Shown one piece after another: positions 10,941 through 20,550 of a stretch of DNA of 64,000 nt; within the stretch, counting starts at the first letter, position 1; each line of letters opens with the position of its first letter. Below the pieces are notes generated by a model that saw nothing but the letters and a program-made list of their open reading frames with translations, was not told the DNA's origin and ran no database searches. Location of the stretch: the NCBI GenBank assembly GCA_902623215.1, contig CACNSS010000001.1, positions 55,001 through 119,000 of the forward strand, read 5' to 3'. Made by a program: the position numbers and the translations under genes. The stretch comes from an uncultured Pelagibacteraceae bacterium. GTDB lineage: Bacteria > Pseudomonadota > Alphaproteobacteria > Pelagibacterales > Pelagibacteraceae.

Positions 10941-13487
10941 ATGTTTAATCCTTTAAATCTTTTCTCAAAATTTATCAAATCAGGTAATCAAAAAGAGCTA
11001 GATAGGTTGCAAAAAACTGTCCAAAAAATTAATTCTCTAGAGCAATCTACAAAAAAACTTAAAGATAATGAATTCCCAGGAAAAACTAATGAATTAAAAG
11101 AAAAATTAAAAAATGGCACTAATATAGACGAATTATTACCTGAGGCTTTTGCGTTAGTTAGAGAGGCGTCGAATAGAACTAGAAATGAGAGGCACTTTGA
11201 TGTTCAGATAATTGGAGGAATAGTATTGCATGAGAGGAAAATTGCAGAAATGCGTACTGGAGAAGGAAAGACATTAACAATAACTTTAGCTGCATATTTA
11301 AATGCCCTTCATGAAAAAGGAGTTCATATAGTAACTGTTAATGATTATTTAGCAAAAAGAGACTGTTTAGAAATGGGAAAAATTTATAATTTTTTAGGTG
11401 TATCCTCAGGTTTTATTAATAATTATCAAAACGATACAGAAAGAAAAGAAAATTATAACTGTGACATAACTTATGCAACTAATAGTGAATTGGGTTTTGA
11501 TTATCTAAGAGATAATATGAAATATTCTAAAGAGGAGATGGTTCAAAGAGATCATTTTTTTTCTATAGTCGATGAGATTGACTCATGCTTAATAGATGAG
11601 GCCAGAACTCCATTGATTATTTCTGGGGCATCTGAGGATAAGACTGATAAATACCTTGCAGTAGACAAACTGGTTAAGAGATTAAATAAAACTGACTATG
11701 AAATTGATGAAAAAGATAAAAATATTTTATTGACAAATGATGGAATAAATAACGTGGAAAAAATTTTTTCTGATACAGGAATATTGAAAAATAATAATTT
11801 TTATGATCCAGAAAATTTAAATTTAGTTCATCATGTGAATCAGGCTCTTAGAGCAAATCATTTATTTGAAAAAGGAAGGGATTATATTGTTAAAGACAAT
11901 TCTTTAAAAATTATTGATGAGCTGACTGGAAGAATTTTAGATGGAAGACGGTTTGGTGATGGACTACATCAAGCGCTTGAAGCTAAAGAAAAAATTGATA
12001 TCCAGGATGAAAACCAAACATTAGCTTCAATAACATATCAAAATTATTTTAAACTTTATAAAAAAATTTCTGGATGTACTGGCACAGCATTGACAGAGGC
12101 AGAGGAATTTTTTGAAATATATAATTTACCAGTAGTTGTTATTCCAACAAATAAAAAAATGATAAGAAAAGATTTTAATGATCAAATTTTTAGAACTGAA
12201 AAAGAGAAAAATAATGCTATTATTAAAAAAATTAAAGACCTTAATAGAGCAGGACAGCCATTATTAGTATTTACATCTAGCGTAAATAAATCTGAAATTT
12301 ACTCAAAATTATTAAGTCAAGATGGAATAAAACATGCTGTTTTAAATGCAAAAAATCACGAGAATGAAGCTGAGATTATCTCAAATGCTGGCAAAAAAGG
12401 ATCTCTAATAATTACAACAAGTATTTCTGGTAGAGGGGTTGATATTCAGTTGGGAGGTAAAAAAAATAGCATTGATGAGGAGAAATACATTCAAAGTAAA
12501 AAAAAAATAAAAGAGTTGGGTGGTCTATTTGTAATTGGAACTGAGCGAATGGAGTCACGCAGGGTGGATAATCAGGCAAGAGGTAGATCAGGGCGTCAAG
12601 GAGATGAGGGTAGTTCAATTTTTTATGTAAGTTTGGAGGATGATTTAATGCGAATTTTTGGATCCGAGTCTATGAAAAGTATGCTTGAAAAATTGGGTTT
12701 AAAAGATGGTGAAAGTATTGATCATCCATGGATTAATAAAGCTTTAGAGAGAGCACAACAAAAAGTAGAGGCAAGAAACTTTGATATAAGAAAAACTCTT
12801 ATTAAATTTGACAACGTATTAAATGACCAAAGACAAGTAATTTTTTCACAAAGAAAAGAAGCGATGAATAGTGATAAGATATTTGATTATTCTAATAATT
12901 TTTTAGATGAAATTAAAAAAGATGTAATTAATTCAAAGATACAAAAAATTGCAAATCCAAAAAGTTCTTATTTTGAAAGTCAAATCAAAACTTTAATGGG
13001 TAAAAACTTTGATGAAAAAGACCTAGAGAGTTTATTAAAAAAAAAAGATGATGAATTAATCAAATTAATTTCTGACAGATTTAATGAATCCAGAGAGGAA
13101 AGAATTAAACTTTTGGGACTTGAACAATCTAAGCAAATAGAGAAAAGAATTTTTCTACAATCTATCGATATCAATTGGAAATCTCATATTCAATATTTAG
13201 AACAACTTCGTCAAGTAATTGGATTAAGATCCTATGGACAAAGAGACCCTCTTGTAGAGTACAAAAAAGAGGCTTTTTCATTATTTGAGGATTTGTTAAA
13301 AAAACTTAAACAAGACTATATAAATATTCTTATGAATCTTAAATTTGTTCAGACATCAAGTACAAAACTAGACAAAGACTTGAATGAGGAAAAATCGATA
13401 AAGGAAATTAATAAGAAGATAAAAAGAAATGAACCTTGTCCTTGTGGATCTGGAAAAAAATATAAAAAATGTTGCGGAAAATTATGA
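10941..13487 (+). CDS. secA: Preprotein translocase ATPase SecA
   Basis: Motor that pushes unfolded preproteins through SecYEG. Walker A is in MRTGEGKTLT, the DEAD-type Walker B in IVDEIDSCLIDEARTPL, and later helicase motifs include ISGRGVDIQLGG and RRVDNQARGRSGRQGD. The C-terminus carries the zinc-binding SEC-C motif CPCGSGKKYKKCCG, which binds SecB or phospholipid. The length of 848 aa is a little short for a proteobacterial SecA. It converges on accA and overlaps it by 6 bp. Confidence 0.97.
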   Translation: MFNPLNLFSKFIKSGNQKELDRLQKTVQKINSLEQSTKKLKDNEFPGKTNELKEKLKNGTNIDELLPEAFALVREASNRTRNERHFDVQIIGGIVLHERKIAEMRTGEGKTLTITLAAYLNALHEKGVHIVTVNDYLAKRDCLEMGKIYNFLGVSSGFINNYQNDTERKENYNCDITYATNSELGFDYLRDNMKYSKEEMVQRDHFFSIVDEIDSCLIDEARTPLIISGASEDKTDKYLAVDKLVKRLNKTDYEIDEKDKNILLTNDGINNVEKIFSDTGILKNNNFYDPENLNLVHHVNQALRANHLFEKGRDYIVKDNSLKIIDELTGRILDGRRFGDGLHQALEAKEKIDIQDENQTLASITYQNYFKLYKKISGCTGTALTEAEEFFEIYNLPVVVIPTNKKMIRKDFNDQIFRTEKEKNNAIIKKIKDLNRAGQPLLVFTSSVNKSEIYSKLLSQDGIKHAVLNAKNHENEAEIISNAGKKGSLIITTSISGRGVDIQLGGKKNSIDEEKYIQSKKKIKELGGLFVIGTERMESRRVDNQARGRSGRQGDEGSSIFYVSLEDDLMRIFGSESMKSMLEKLGLKDGESIDHPWINKALERAQQKVEARNFDIRKTLIKFDNVLNDQRQVIFSQRKEAMNSDKIFDYSNNFLDEIKKDVINSKIQKIANPKSSYFESQIKTLMGKNFDEKDLESLLKKKDDELIKLISDRFNESREERIKLLGLEQSKQIEKRIFLQSIDINWKSHIQYLEQLRQVIGLRSYGQRDPLVEYKKEAFSLFEDLLKKLKQDYINILMNLKFVQTSSTKLDKDLNEEKSIKEINKKIKRNEPCPCGSGKKYKKCCGKL

Positions 13488-14573
13488 AATAATTACCAAA
13501 AATAATAAAATTAAAATAGATAATGAGATTAATGCTAATTTCTTTGAATATAAAATTTTGATTATTTCATTTTGTGGTGCTTTTAAAGAACCTGTATCAC
13601 CTGCATTTGTAGCAAATCCTTTATTTCTTCCTATTTTCAAAAACTTATTTTTTCTATTATTAAAAATTTCTTCTCCTGACATTGACTCGAAGTCACTCAA
13701 ACTTTTAATCAAAGATTCTTTAACATTTAAAAGAATTTGATCTTTATCTCTGTGTGCACCACCTGGTGGTTCTTTGATAATTTCATCAATTACACTAAGT
13801 TCTAGTAAGTCTTTTGCTGAAAGCTTCATTGCCTTAGCAGCATCCATCATTTTTTTTGGATCTCTCCATAAAATAGTTGCACATCCTTCAGGAGAAATGA
13901 CAGAATAAATAGCATTTTCAAACATTAAAACTCTACTTGATGATGCTAAAGCTATAGCTCCTCCTGAGCCACCTTCTCCAATAATGATTGCTATTGTTGG
14001 AACTTTTAATTTCATGCAACATTCTATTGATTTTGCTATTGCTTCCGCTTGACCTCGTTCCTCAGCACCTACTCCTGGATAAGCGCCAGGTGTATCTATA
14101 AATAAAACTATTGGGATTTGAAATCTATCGGCTAGCTCCATTAAACGTATAGTTTTTCTATAACCCTCAGGTCTCATCATTCCAAAATTTCTCTCAATTC
14201 TACTATCTAAATCATCTCCCTTTTCTTGACCGATAACCAAAATTGACTGATTATTAAATTTTGCAAAACCTGCGATGACGGACTTATCTTCGCCATAATA
14301 TCTATCACCCGATAATGATATGAATTCATCGAATAAATTATCGATAAAAAATTTTGATTTTGGTCTATCTTCGTGCCTTGCAACCATAGTAGTTTGCCAT
14401 GGATCAAGGTTTGAATAAATTGATTTTAATTTATTATTAATCTCATCTTGAGTTTTAGAAATTTTTTGAGTATCTACCTCAGAAATACCACTTTGATTGT
14501 AGGGATCCTTAAGCTTTTCTAGCTCTTCATCTAATTCTTTAATATCTTTCTCAAAATTAAGGTAATTTTTCAT
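13482..14573 (-). CDS. accA: Acetyl-CoA carboxylase carboxyltransferase, alpha subunit, with C-terminal membrane tail
   Basis: With AccD it transfers CO2 from biotin to acetyl-CoA, the first step of fatty acid synthesis. The catalytic core looks canonical: DTPGAYPGVGAEERGQAEAI, IGEGGSGGA and SPEGCATILW are all present. After the usual family end (KNKFLKIGR, about residue 316) there are about 47 extra residues ending in a hydrophobic stretch (about 345-363) that looks like one transmembrane helix. The total is 363 aa against about 320 usually. The tail overlaps the 3' end of secA by 6 bp. It may be a lineage-specific anchor or a stop-codon loss; see the findings. The ATG start is clear. Confidence 0.94.
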   Translation of the reverse strand: MKNYLNFEKDIKELDEELEKLKDPYNQSGISEVDTQKISKTQDEINNKLKSIYSNLDPWQTTMVARHEDRPKSKFFIDNLFDEFISLSGDRYYGEDKSVIAGFAKFNNQSILVIGQEKGDDLDSRIERNFGMMRPEGYRKTIRLMELADRFQIPIVLFIDTPGAYPGVGAEERGQAEAIAKSIECCMKLKVPTIAIIIGEGGSGGAIALASSSRVLMFENAIYSVISPEGCATILWRDPKKMMDAAKAMKLSAKDLLELSVIDEIIKEPPGGAHRDKDQILLNVKESLIKSLSDFESMSGEEIFNNRKNKFLKIGRNKGFATNAGDTGSLKAPQNEIIKILYSKKLALISLSILILLFLVIIS

Positions 14574-14684
14574 AATAGATCAGTAATGATCATTTATTTA
14601 ACAAAAAAGGCGATAAAATGATATTGAATTAAACGTATATTTGATATTTAATGAATTATTCTTTATTTAATAAAGTTTTACAAT

Positions 14685-14835
14685 CGGGAGAGACTATCTA
14701 TTAGCGCCGAAGGAGCAACCACCCCGGAAACTCTCAGGCAAAAGGACCGATCGAAGCATAACACTCTGGAAAGAGATTGATTTCCGCCGAAGGAGCAAAA
14801 CTCTCAGGCAAAAATACAGATGGGGGTACGAGTTA
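14685..14835 (+). promoter_or_regulatory. Tandem glycine riboswitch
   Basis: Two adjacent glycine aptamers. Aptamer 1 (about 14685-14754) and aptamer 2 (about 14760-14830) each contain the core GCCGAAGGAGCAA followed by ACTCTCAGGCAAAA. The second aptamer is smaller, with a short P3 region. The malate synthase ATG begins only about 10 nt after the aptamer. There is no terminator hairpin between them, so control of translation is more likely than control of termination. Glycine-activated switches ahead of malate synthase have been reported in SAR11. The region 14574-14684 upstream must hold the promoter. Confidence 0.95.
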
Positions 14836-14842
14836 AAGTGCT

Positions 14843-17017
14843 ATGCAAGAAAAATACATAAAAATTAATAATCTAAAAGTATCTGAAAAACTATCAAATT
14901 TTGTAAATGATGAATTACTAAAAAATACAAATGTATCTCCTGAAAATTTTTGGTTGGGTCTTGAAAAAACTCTTGATGAGCTTGCACCAAAAAACAGAGA
15001 ATTAATTAAGTTTAGAGAAGATTTACAAAAAAAAATAGATAATTGGCATATCAAAAATAAAGGTAAAGAATTCAATTTAGTAGAGTATAAAAAATTTTTG
15101 CTAGAAATTGGTTATTTAAAAAATGAAGGGCCTGATTTTAAAATAGAAACTAAAAATGTTGATGAAGAAATTGCAAATATAGCTGGACCTCAATTAGTAG
15201 TACCCGTCATGAATGCAAGGTATGCGTTGAATGCTGCGAATGCAAGATGGATGAGTTTATATGATAGTCTTTATGGCACGGATGTAATTGAACAGTCTGA
15301 AGACAGCGTATCTGAAAGGTATGACCCTTTAAGGGGTGAAATGGTTATTAAATATGGTAGAGATTTTTTAGACAAGCACTTCCCATTAGCTGGATTGAGT
15401 TGGAATAAAATAACTAGCTTTGCCGTAAAATATGGAAAATTAAAAATTTTAAAAGGTGCTGATGTTTTTGATTTAGAAGATGAAGATAAATTTATTGGAC
15501 ACAGAGGTGAAAGTGACAATCCATCTGCAGTTATTTTAAAGAATAATAATTTACATATTGAAATTCTAAAAGATTCAAGAGCGTTTGCTGCTCAACAAGA
15601 TCATGCAGGAATTAGTGACATAATAGTGGAATCTGCAGTTTCAACAATTTGTGATAATGAGGATAGTGTTGCTGCAGTTGACTCGGAAGATAAAATTATT
15701 TGTTATCGAAATTGGCTAGGTCTTATGAAGGGTGATCTTAAATCAAAATTTGAAAAAGAAGGTAAATTATTTGAGAGAAAGCTAAATCCAAATAGAAGTT
15801 ATATTTCAAAAGATGGTAAAGGTTTAAAGTTACATGGTAGAAGTCTTTTACTTGTAAGAAATGTTGGTCATTTAATGACAAACCCGTCGATTTTATTAAG
15901 TGATGGAAATGAAATACCAGAGGGAATTATGGATGCATTTCTAACAACAGCGGCTGCACTTCATGATATTAAAAATAAAAATAACTCAAGAACTGGATCT
16001 GTGTATATAGTAAAGCCTAAAATGCATGGTCCAGATGAGACAGCGTTTACAGATTTAATTTTTTCTAAAGTTGAGGAAGTTCTTAATTTACCTAAGTATA
16101 CTTGCAAGATTGGTATTATGGATGAAGAAAGAAGAACGTCTGCAAATTTAAAAGAGTGTATTAGAAGTCTTAAAAATAGAGTTTTTTTCATAAATACTGG
16201 TTTTTTGGATAGAACTGGCGATGAAATGCACACATCTATGGAAGCTGGCCCAATGATTAAAAAGGGTGATATGAAATTATCTAAATGGATAAACGCTTAC
16301 GAAAATAATAATGTTGATATTGGTTTAAAATGTGGATTTTCAGGAAAAGCTCAGATTGGAAAAGGAATGTGGGCAATGCCAGATAAAATGAAAGATATGA
16401 TGGATCAAAAAAAAGGGCACCTAAAAGCAGGAGCAAACTGTGCATGGGTTCCATCTCCAACAGCAGCTGCCTTACATGCTTTACATTATCACGAAATAGA
16501 TATTTTTAATGAACAAAAAAAAATAATAGATAGAGAGCGAGCAAAAATTGATGATCTCTTAACAATACCAACAGCAGACCGACCTAATTGGTCTGTGGAA
16601 GATATAAATAAAGAAATTTCTAACTCTGCACAAACTTTATTGGGTTATGTTGTAAGATGGGTAGATCAAGGTGTGGGTTGTTCTAAAGTGCCTGATATAA
16701 ACAATATAGGTTTGATGGAAGATAGGGCAACTCTTAGAATTTCATCTCAACATATAGCCAACTGGATCCATCATGGAATTACAACAAAATTACAAGTAAC
16801 TGAAATAATGAAAGAGATGGCGAAAATAGTTGATGAACAAAATAAAAATGATCCATTATATATTAAAATGAGTAGTGATTATGAAAACTCTATAGCATTT
16901 CAAACTGCTTGTGATCTTGTCTTTAAGGGTAAAGAACAGCCTTCAGGTTACACCGAACCATTACTTCATTTAAATAGGTTAAAAAAAAAATCTAATCTGA
17001 GTTCGAAATCAAATTAG
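14843..17017 (+). CDS. glcB: Malate synthase G
   Basis: Condenses glyoxylate with acetyl-CoA to give malate, linking glycine/glycolate-derived carbon to the TCA cycle. At 724 aa it is the G isoform. Family motifs are intact: KMHGPDETAF, GIMDEERRTSANLKE, NTGFLDRTGDEMHTSMEAGP and the later QGVGCSKVPD. The ATG at 14843 follows the glycine riboswitch directly, so expression should respond to glycine, which can be turned into glyoxylate. It converges on recR with a 26-bp overlap. There is no glycolate oxidase or isocitrate lyase nearby. Confidence 0.97.
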   Translation: MQEKYIKINNLKVSEKLSNFVNDELLKNTNVSPENFWLGLEKTLDELAPKNRELIKFREDLQKKIDNWHIKNKGKEFNLVEYKKFLLEIGYLKNEGPDFKIETKNVDEEIANIAGPQLVVPVMNARYALNAANARWMSLYDSLYGTDVIEQSEDSVSERYDPLRGEMVIKYGRDFLDKHFPLAGLSWNKITSFAVKYGKLKILKGADVFDLEDEDKFIGHRGESDNPSAVILKNNNLHIEILKDSRAFAAQQDHAGISDIIVESAVSTICDNEDSVAAVDSEDKIICYRNWLGLMKGDLKSKFEKEGKLFERKLNPNRSYISKDGKGLKLHGRSLLLVRNVGHLMTNPSILLSDGNEIPEGIMDAFLTTAAALHDIKNKNNSRTGSVYIVKPKMHGPDETAFTDLIFSKVEEVLNLPKYTCKIGIMDEERRTSANLKECIRSLKNRVFFINTGFLDRTGDEMHTSMEAGPMIKKGDMKLSKWINAYENNNVDIGLKCGFSGKAQIGKGMWAMPDKMKDMMDQKKGHLKAGANCAWVPSPTAAALHALHYHEIDIFNEQKKIIDRERAKIDDLLTIPTADRPNWSVEDINKEISNSAQTLLGYVVRWVDQGVGCSKVPDINNIGLMEDRATLRISSQHIANWIHHGITTKLQVTEIMKEMAKIVDEQNKNDPLYIKMSSDYENSIAFQTACDLVFKGKEQPSGYTEPLLHLNRLKKKSNLSSKSN

Positions 17018-17609
17018 ATCGATTTTTAAAAGCAGAAATTAAAGTCCCATCATCTAGACTTTCTATCTCACCACCTACTGGCAAGCCTTGCGCAAGTTTA
17101 GTAATTTTTACTTTGTAATTTTTTAAACTTTCTTGAATATAGTAGGCAGTCGTTTGACCTTCTATTGTTGCACTAGTGGCTAAAATTACCTCATCAATTT
17201 TTTCTTTTTTGACTCTTTCTACTAAAGAATCGATTAATAAATCTCCTTTTCTATTCCCTGCAGATGAGATTGTGCCACCAAGGATGTGAAAATATCCTTT
17301 AAAGATATTAGAATTTTCGATGGACCATTGATCCGCTATATCCTCAACAACACAAATTTTATCGTATTTTTTGTCTAAAATTTTACAATTTTCATAATCA
17401 CACTCTATTAAAATTGATTTTAGAGCCCCACAAATTTTACATCTAGAAATATTTTTATAAACATCTGTTAATGATTTTGCTAGAGGCTTTACTAGTTCGT
17501 CTTTATTATTTATTAATTTCAAAAGAATTCGCTTTGCTGATTTTGGTCCCAAACCAGGTAATTTTGATATTAGTTTAATTAACTGATCTATCTCATTACC
17601 ATTTTGCAT
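16992..17609 (-). CDS. recR: Recombination mediator RecR
   Basis: Works with RecO to load RecA on SSB-coated gaps. It has the N-terminal helix-hairpin-helix (LPGLGPKSAKRI), a four-Cys zinc element (CKICG then CDYENC) and the TOPRIM domain with VVEDIADQWSIE and the ATSATIEGQTTA motif. The length of 205 aa is normal. It is the last gene of the conserved SRP RNA-dnaX-ybaB-recR unit, 3 bp after ybaB. Confidence 0.95.
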   Translation of the reverse strand: MQNGNEIDQLIKLISKLPGLGPKSAKRILLKLINNKDELVKPLAKSLTDVYKNISRCKICGALKSILIECDYENCKILDKKYDKICVVEDIADQWSIENSNIFKGYFHILGGTISSAGNRKGDLLIDSLVERVKKEKIDEVILATSATIEGQTTAYYIQESLKNYKVKITKLAQGLPVGGEIESLDDGTLISAFKNRSNLISNSD

Positions 17610-17612
17610 ATT

Positions 17613-17933
17613 CTATAAAGGCCATTTAAATCCAGGAATCCCAAACCCACCCGTTGCTTTTGAAATTTCCTCAGTTGTTTTTGATTTAAGTTGAGATTTA
17701 GCACTATTATGAGCTGCAACAATTAAATCCTCAATTATGGTTTTATCTTCTTTCATAATTTCATTAGATAACTCTATTAATTGCATTTCCCCATCTCCAT
17801 CTAAAGTTATCTTTACAGAATTTGATCCTGAAATTCCCATAACTCTAATTTCTTTAATCTTTTGTTGGCTTTCCTTCATCTTTGCTTCAAGCTCTTTCGC
17901 TTTATCTAATATTTTACTAAAGTCAGTCATCAT
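17613..17933 (-). CDS. ybaB: YbaB/EbfC nucleoid-associated protein
   Basis: A small DNA-binding dimer that helps organise the nucleoid. The 106-aa sequence has the family features: an N-terminal amphipathic helix, the VKITLDGDGEMQLIELS strand region, and a C-terminal KATGGFGIPGF. The start overlaps the dnaX stop by 11 bp, the usual coupling in the dnaX-ybaB-recR operon. Confidence 0.93.
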   Translation of the reverse strand: MMTDFSKILDKAKELEAKMKESQQKIKEIRVMGISGSNSVKITLDGDGEMQLIELSNEIMKEDKTIIEDLIVAAHNSAKSQLKSKTTEEISKATGGFGIPGFKWPL

Positions 17934-19575
17934 TAACTCCGTTTTTGTTTGAATTTACGTCTATTAGTTCGGCATCAGGAAATCTTTCCAACACACTTTT
18001 AAATATTTCTGAGTTTTTCATTTCATCAATCAATATTTTCTTAGCATTTTTTTGTTTATCATTTATTGACATTTGTCCTTTTAATTTACTAAATGTAATA
18101 ATCCATCTTTCGTCAGTCCATTCAAAAAGTTTTGATGATAAATTTTTTACAAAATCTTTATCTAAACTCTCATTAAAAGATATTTCAATTCTATTTTCTT
18201 CAAATTTTACAAGATTAACATTTTTTTCTAATTCATATTTTAGTTTAATTTCCTTTTTTTTTGAACATACATCAATTAAGTTCTCAAAAGTATTTATATT
18301 AATTTTATTCTCTGCTTTGATCTCTGTTTGAACTTCTGGTTTATTTTTATCTTCTTGTGCAATATTCTTTATTTGATTAATTGTTTTAGATGTTGACTCG
18401 CTTTCCTTGTTCTTGACTAGATTTTCACTTTTTGCATGAACTTCAATTTTTTCAACTTTATTTTTAAATTTTGCAGAATTTAAATACATTAATCTTATTA
18501 AAATCATTTCAATTGAAAAGTGTGGATTAGAAACCATATCTAATTCATCAAGTGAAGAGATAACAAATTGCCAAAATAATATTAATATCTCTGGGTCTAT
18601 TTTATTAGTTAAACTTTTAATTTTAAGAAATTCTTCATCATTCAGAGAAAAATTTGTGCTTTCTAAGGTTAACGAATTAATATTTTTGATATAATAAAGT
18701 ATTTCTAAAAAATCATTAATAAAAACTTTTGGTTCAACACCTTGATCATAAATTTTTCTATAAGTACTTATTACTTTTGTTTCCTCACCTTTTAAAATTA
18801 GCTCAAACAAGTAAATTAATTGAGATTTATCGAAATATCCAAAAATTCTCTGTGCTGAATTTAAATCTATTTCTTTTTCCCCATCCAAGCTTAATAATGC
18901 CCTATCTAACAAAGACAAAGCATCTCTAACAGAGCCTTCTGAAATTTTTACTATAAGTTTTAAAGCATCGTCTGTTATTTTTCCATTTTCTTTATCTTTA
19001 ATTTTTTTAATATATTCAAATAATTCAGATGAATTAATTCTAGACAAATCAAATCTTTGACATCTAGAAACTACAGTAACTGGAATTTTTTTTATTTCTG
19101 TTGTTGCAAAAATAAATTTCAAATACTCTGGTGGCTCTTCTAAAGTTTTTAACAAGGCATTAAATGCTTGTTTGCTCAACATGTGGACTTCATCAACTAT
19201 AAAAATTTTATATTTGGCGGATGTTGGCCCATATCTGGAGAATTCAATTAAATCTCTTACGTCATCTACACCTGTTTTGCTTGCTGCATCCATTTCAAGA
19301 ACATCAATATGACTTGAGTTCGTTATCGCATCACAATTATCACATTTTATTTTACATTTATTTTCTATTCCATTTAAACAATTCAACGTCTTTGCAACAA
19401 TTCTTGCTGTTGTAGTTTTTCCAATCCCTCTTATTCCAGTGAACAAGTATGCATTTGGTATTTTGTTAGCTTTAATTGAGTTTATAATGGTTTCAACAAG
19501 AACCTTTTGACCAATCAAATCGTCAAAAGTTTGGGGTCTATATTTTAATGCTAATACTTTTGATTTACTGTTCAT
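17923..19575 (-). CDS. dnaX: DNA polymerase III subunit gamma/tau
   Basis: Clamp-loader ATPase of the replicase. The N-terminal AAA+ module has Walker A (GIRGIGKTT), a zinc-binding Cys cluster (CLNGIENKCKIKCDNC), Walker B (FIVDEVHMLS) and the SRC sensor motif (VVSRCQRF). After about residue 365 comes a charged linker and a C-terminal tau-like region that would contact polymerase. At 550 aa it is a plausible full tau. I saw no clear frameshift site for a separate gamma product. It lies just downstream of the SRP RNA gene. Confidence 0.95.
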   Translation of the reverse strand: MNSKSKVLALKYRPQTFDDLIGQKVLVETIINSIKANKIPNAYLFTGIRGIGKTTTARIVAKTLNCLNGIENKCKIKCDNCDAITNSSHIDVLEMDAASKTGVDDVRDLIEFSRYGPTSAKYKIFIVDEVHMLSKQAFNALLKTLEEPPEYLKFIFATTEIKKIPVTVVSRCQRFDLSRINSSELFEYIKKIKDKENGKITDDALKLIVKISEGSVRDALSLLDRALLSLDGEKEIDLNSAQRIFGYFDKSQLIYLFELILKGEETKVISTYRKIYDQGVEPKVFINDFLEILYYIKNINSLTLESTNFSLNDEEFLKIKSLTNKIDPEILILFWQFVISSLDELDMVSNPHFSIEMILIRLMYLNSAKFKNKVEKIEVHAKSENLVKNKESESTSKTINQIKNIAQEDKNKPEVQTEIKAENKININTFENLIDVCSKKKEIKLKYELEKNVNLVKFEENRIEISFNESLDKDFVKNLSSKLFEWTDERWIITFSKLKGQMSINDKQKNAKKILIDEMKNSEIFKSVLERFPDAELIDVNSNKNGVNDD

Positions 19576-19586
19576 AAATTCTATAA

Positions 19587-19671
19587 GGAGACTAGAACCT
19601 GAATAACTGTCTCTACGACTGCTTCTGTTAAGATCTGGTCGGGTTCAAGCGGCATCCACCTCTAGCCTCCG
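19587..19671 (-). ncRNA. ffs: Small bacterial SRP RNA (4.5S)
   Basis: The minus-strand RNA closes with GGAGGCTAGA at the 5' end pairing with TCTAGTCTCC at the 3' end. The domain IV hairpin reads CCAGATCTTAACAGAAGCAG: the AGCAG side of the symmetric loop is conserved, and the apical tetraloop is UAAC. This fits the URRC class known as an alternative to GGAA. It binds Ffh for co-translational targeting. The position immediately upstream of dnaX is standard in proteobacteria. Confidence 0.9.
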
Positions 19672-19719
19672 AATATATTATAGCAGTAATGTTTTCTAAA
19701 CCACAAGAAATAATAAGAA

Positions 19720-20550
19720 TTACTTTTCTCGTATTTTGTCAGCCTCAAAGACACCTAAAACGTGAAAATCTTGACAATGCAAACCTAATTCCTCTAATGA
19801 TTTTTTAACTTTTGCATCCTCTATATGACCATCAAGATCGCATAAAAAAAAATAAGAATCGAAGGAATTTTTTTCAGGGTAACTTTGGAGTTTGGTTAAG
19901 TTTACACCATTGATAGCAAAGCCACCTAGTGATTGATATAAAGCTGCAGGTTTACTTTTTAATTTGAACAAAAAAGATGTAATATATTTTTTGTCACCAT
20001 ATTCTGGTTGAAAAATGTTTTTACCCATAATTAAAAACCGAGTAAGATTTCCTTTTTCATTTTCAATATTTTTTTTTATTATTTCTAATCCATAAGTTTC
20101 TGCACTTAAGGTAGAGGCTATTGCTGCATTTTTATTATCTTTAATTCTAGATATCATTTCAGCCGATCCAGCAGTATCTGCGCTAACGTATTCAATTAGA
20201 TTATTTGATTTTATAAAGTTTGAACATTGAGAAAGTGCTTGAGAGTGAGAATAAACATTTTTTATGTCAGAAATTTTTGTACCAGGGATTGCTAACAAAT
20301 TATGTTCAATTTTTTGAAAATATTCTGAGTAAATATTTAATCGATATTTAAATACCAGATATTCAATTCCTATATTTCCAGTAATTCTATTAGACTCTGG
20401 TATAATTATTTTAGAGGATGAGTCCTCAGAAGCTTTTAAAAAACATTCATCAAAAGTCTTACATGGTATTATCTTGGCTTTTGGAGCAATAGACAAAGCA
20501 GCAAGATGTGAATATGCTCCAAATGTTCCTTGAAAATAAATTTTTTCCAT
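19720..20550 (-). CDS. pheA: Prephenate dehydratase
   Basis: Converts prephenate to phenylpyruvate for phenylalanine synthesis. The two-lobed periplasmic-binding-like catalytic domain begins YFQGTFGAYSH and includes DTAGSAEMIS and the NLTRFLIMG motif with the catalytic Thr-Arg-Phe. A C-terminal ACT domain (about 190-275) should bind Phe. There is no chorismate mutase domain. I place the start at the ATG at 20550, whose ATG overlaps the kdsB stop (TGATG); a TTG one codon upstream is also in frame. It is co-transcribed with kdsB. Confidence 0.94.
   Translation of the reverse strand: MEKIYFQGTFGAYSHLAALSIAPKAKIIPCKTFDECFLKASEDSSSKIIIPESNRITGNIGIEYLVFKYRLNIYSEYFQKIEHNLLAIPGTKISDIKNVYSHSQALSQCSNFIKSNNLIEYVSADTAGSAEMISRIKDNKNAAIASTLSAETYGLEIIKKNIENEKGNLTRFLIMGKNIFQPEYGDKKYITSFLFKLKSKPAALYQSLGGFAINGVNLTKLQSYPEKNSFDSYFFLCDLDGHIEDAKVKKSLEELGLHCQDFHVLGVFEADKIREK

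Noticed and set aside
13429-13740. Plus-strand frame of 103 aa crossing the secA stop
   Set aside because: It is antisense to the accA coding sequence, which is clearly conserved, and starts inside secA in another frame.
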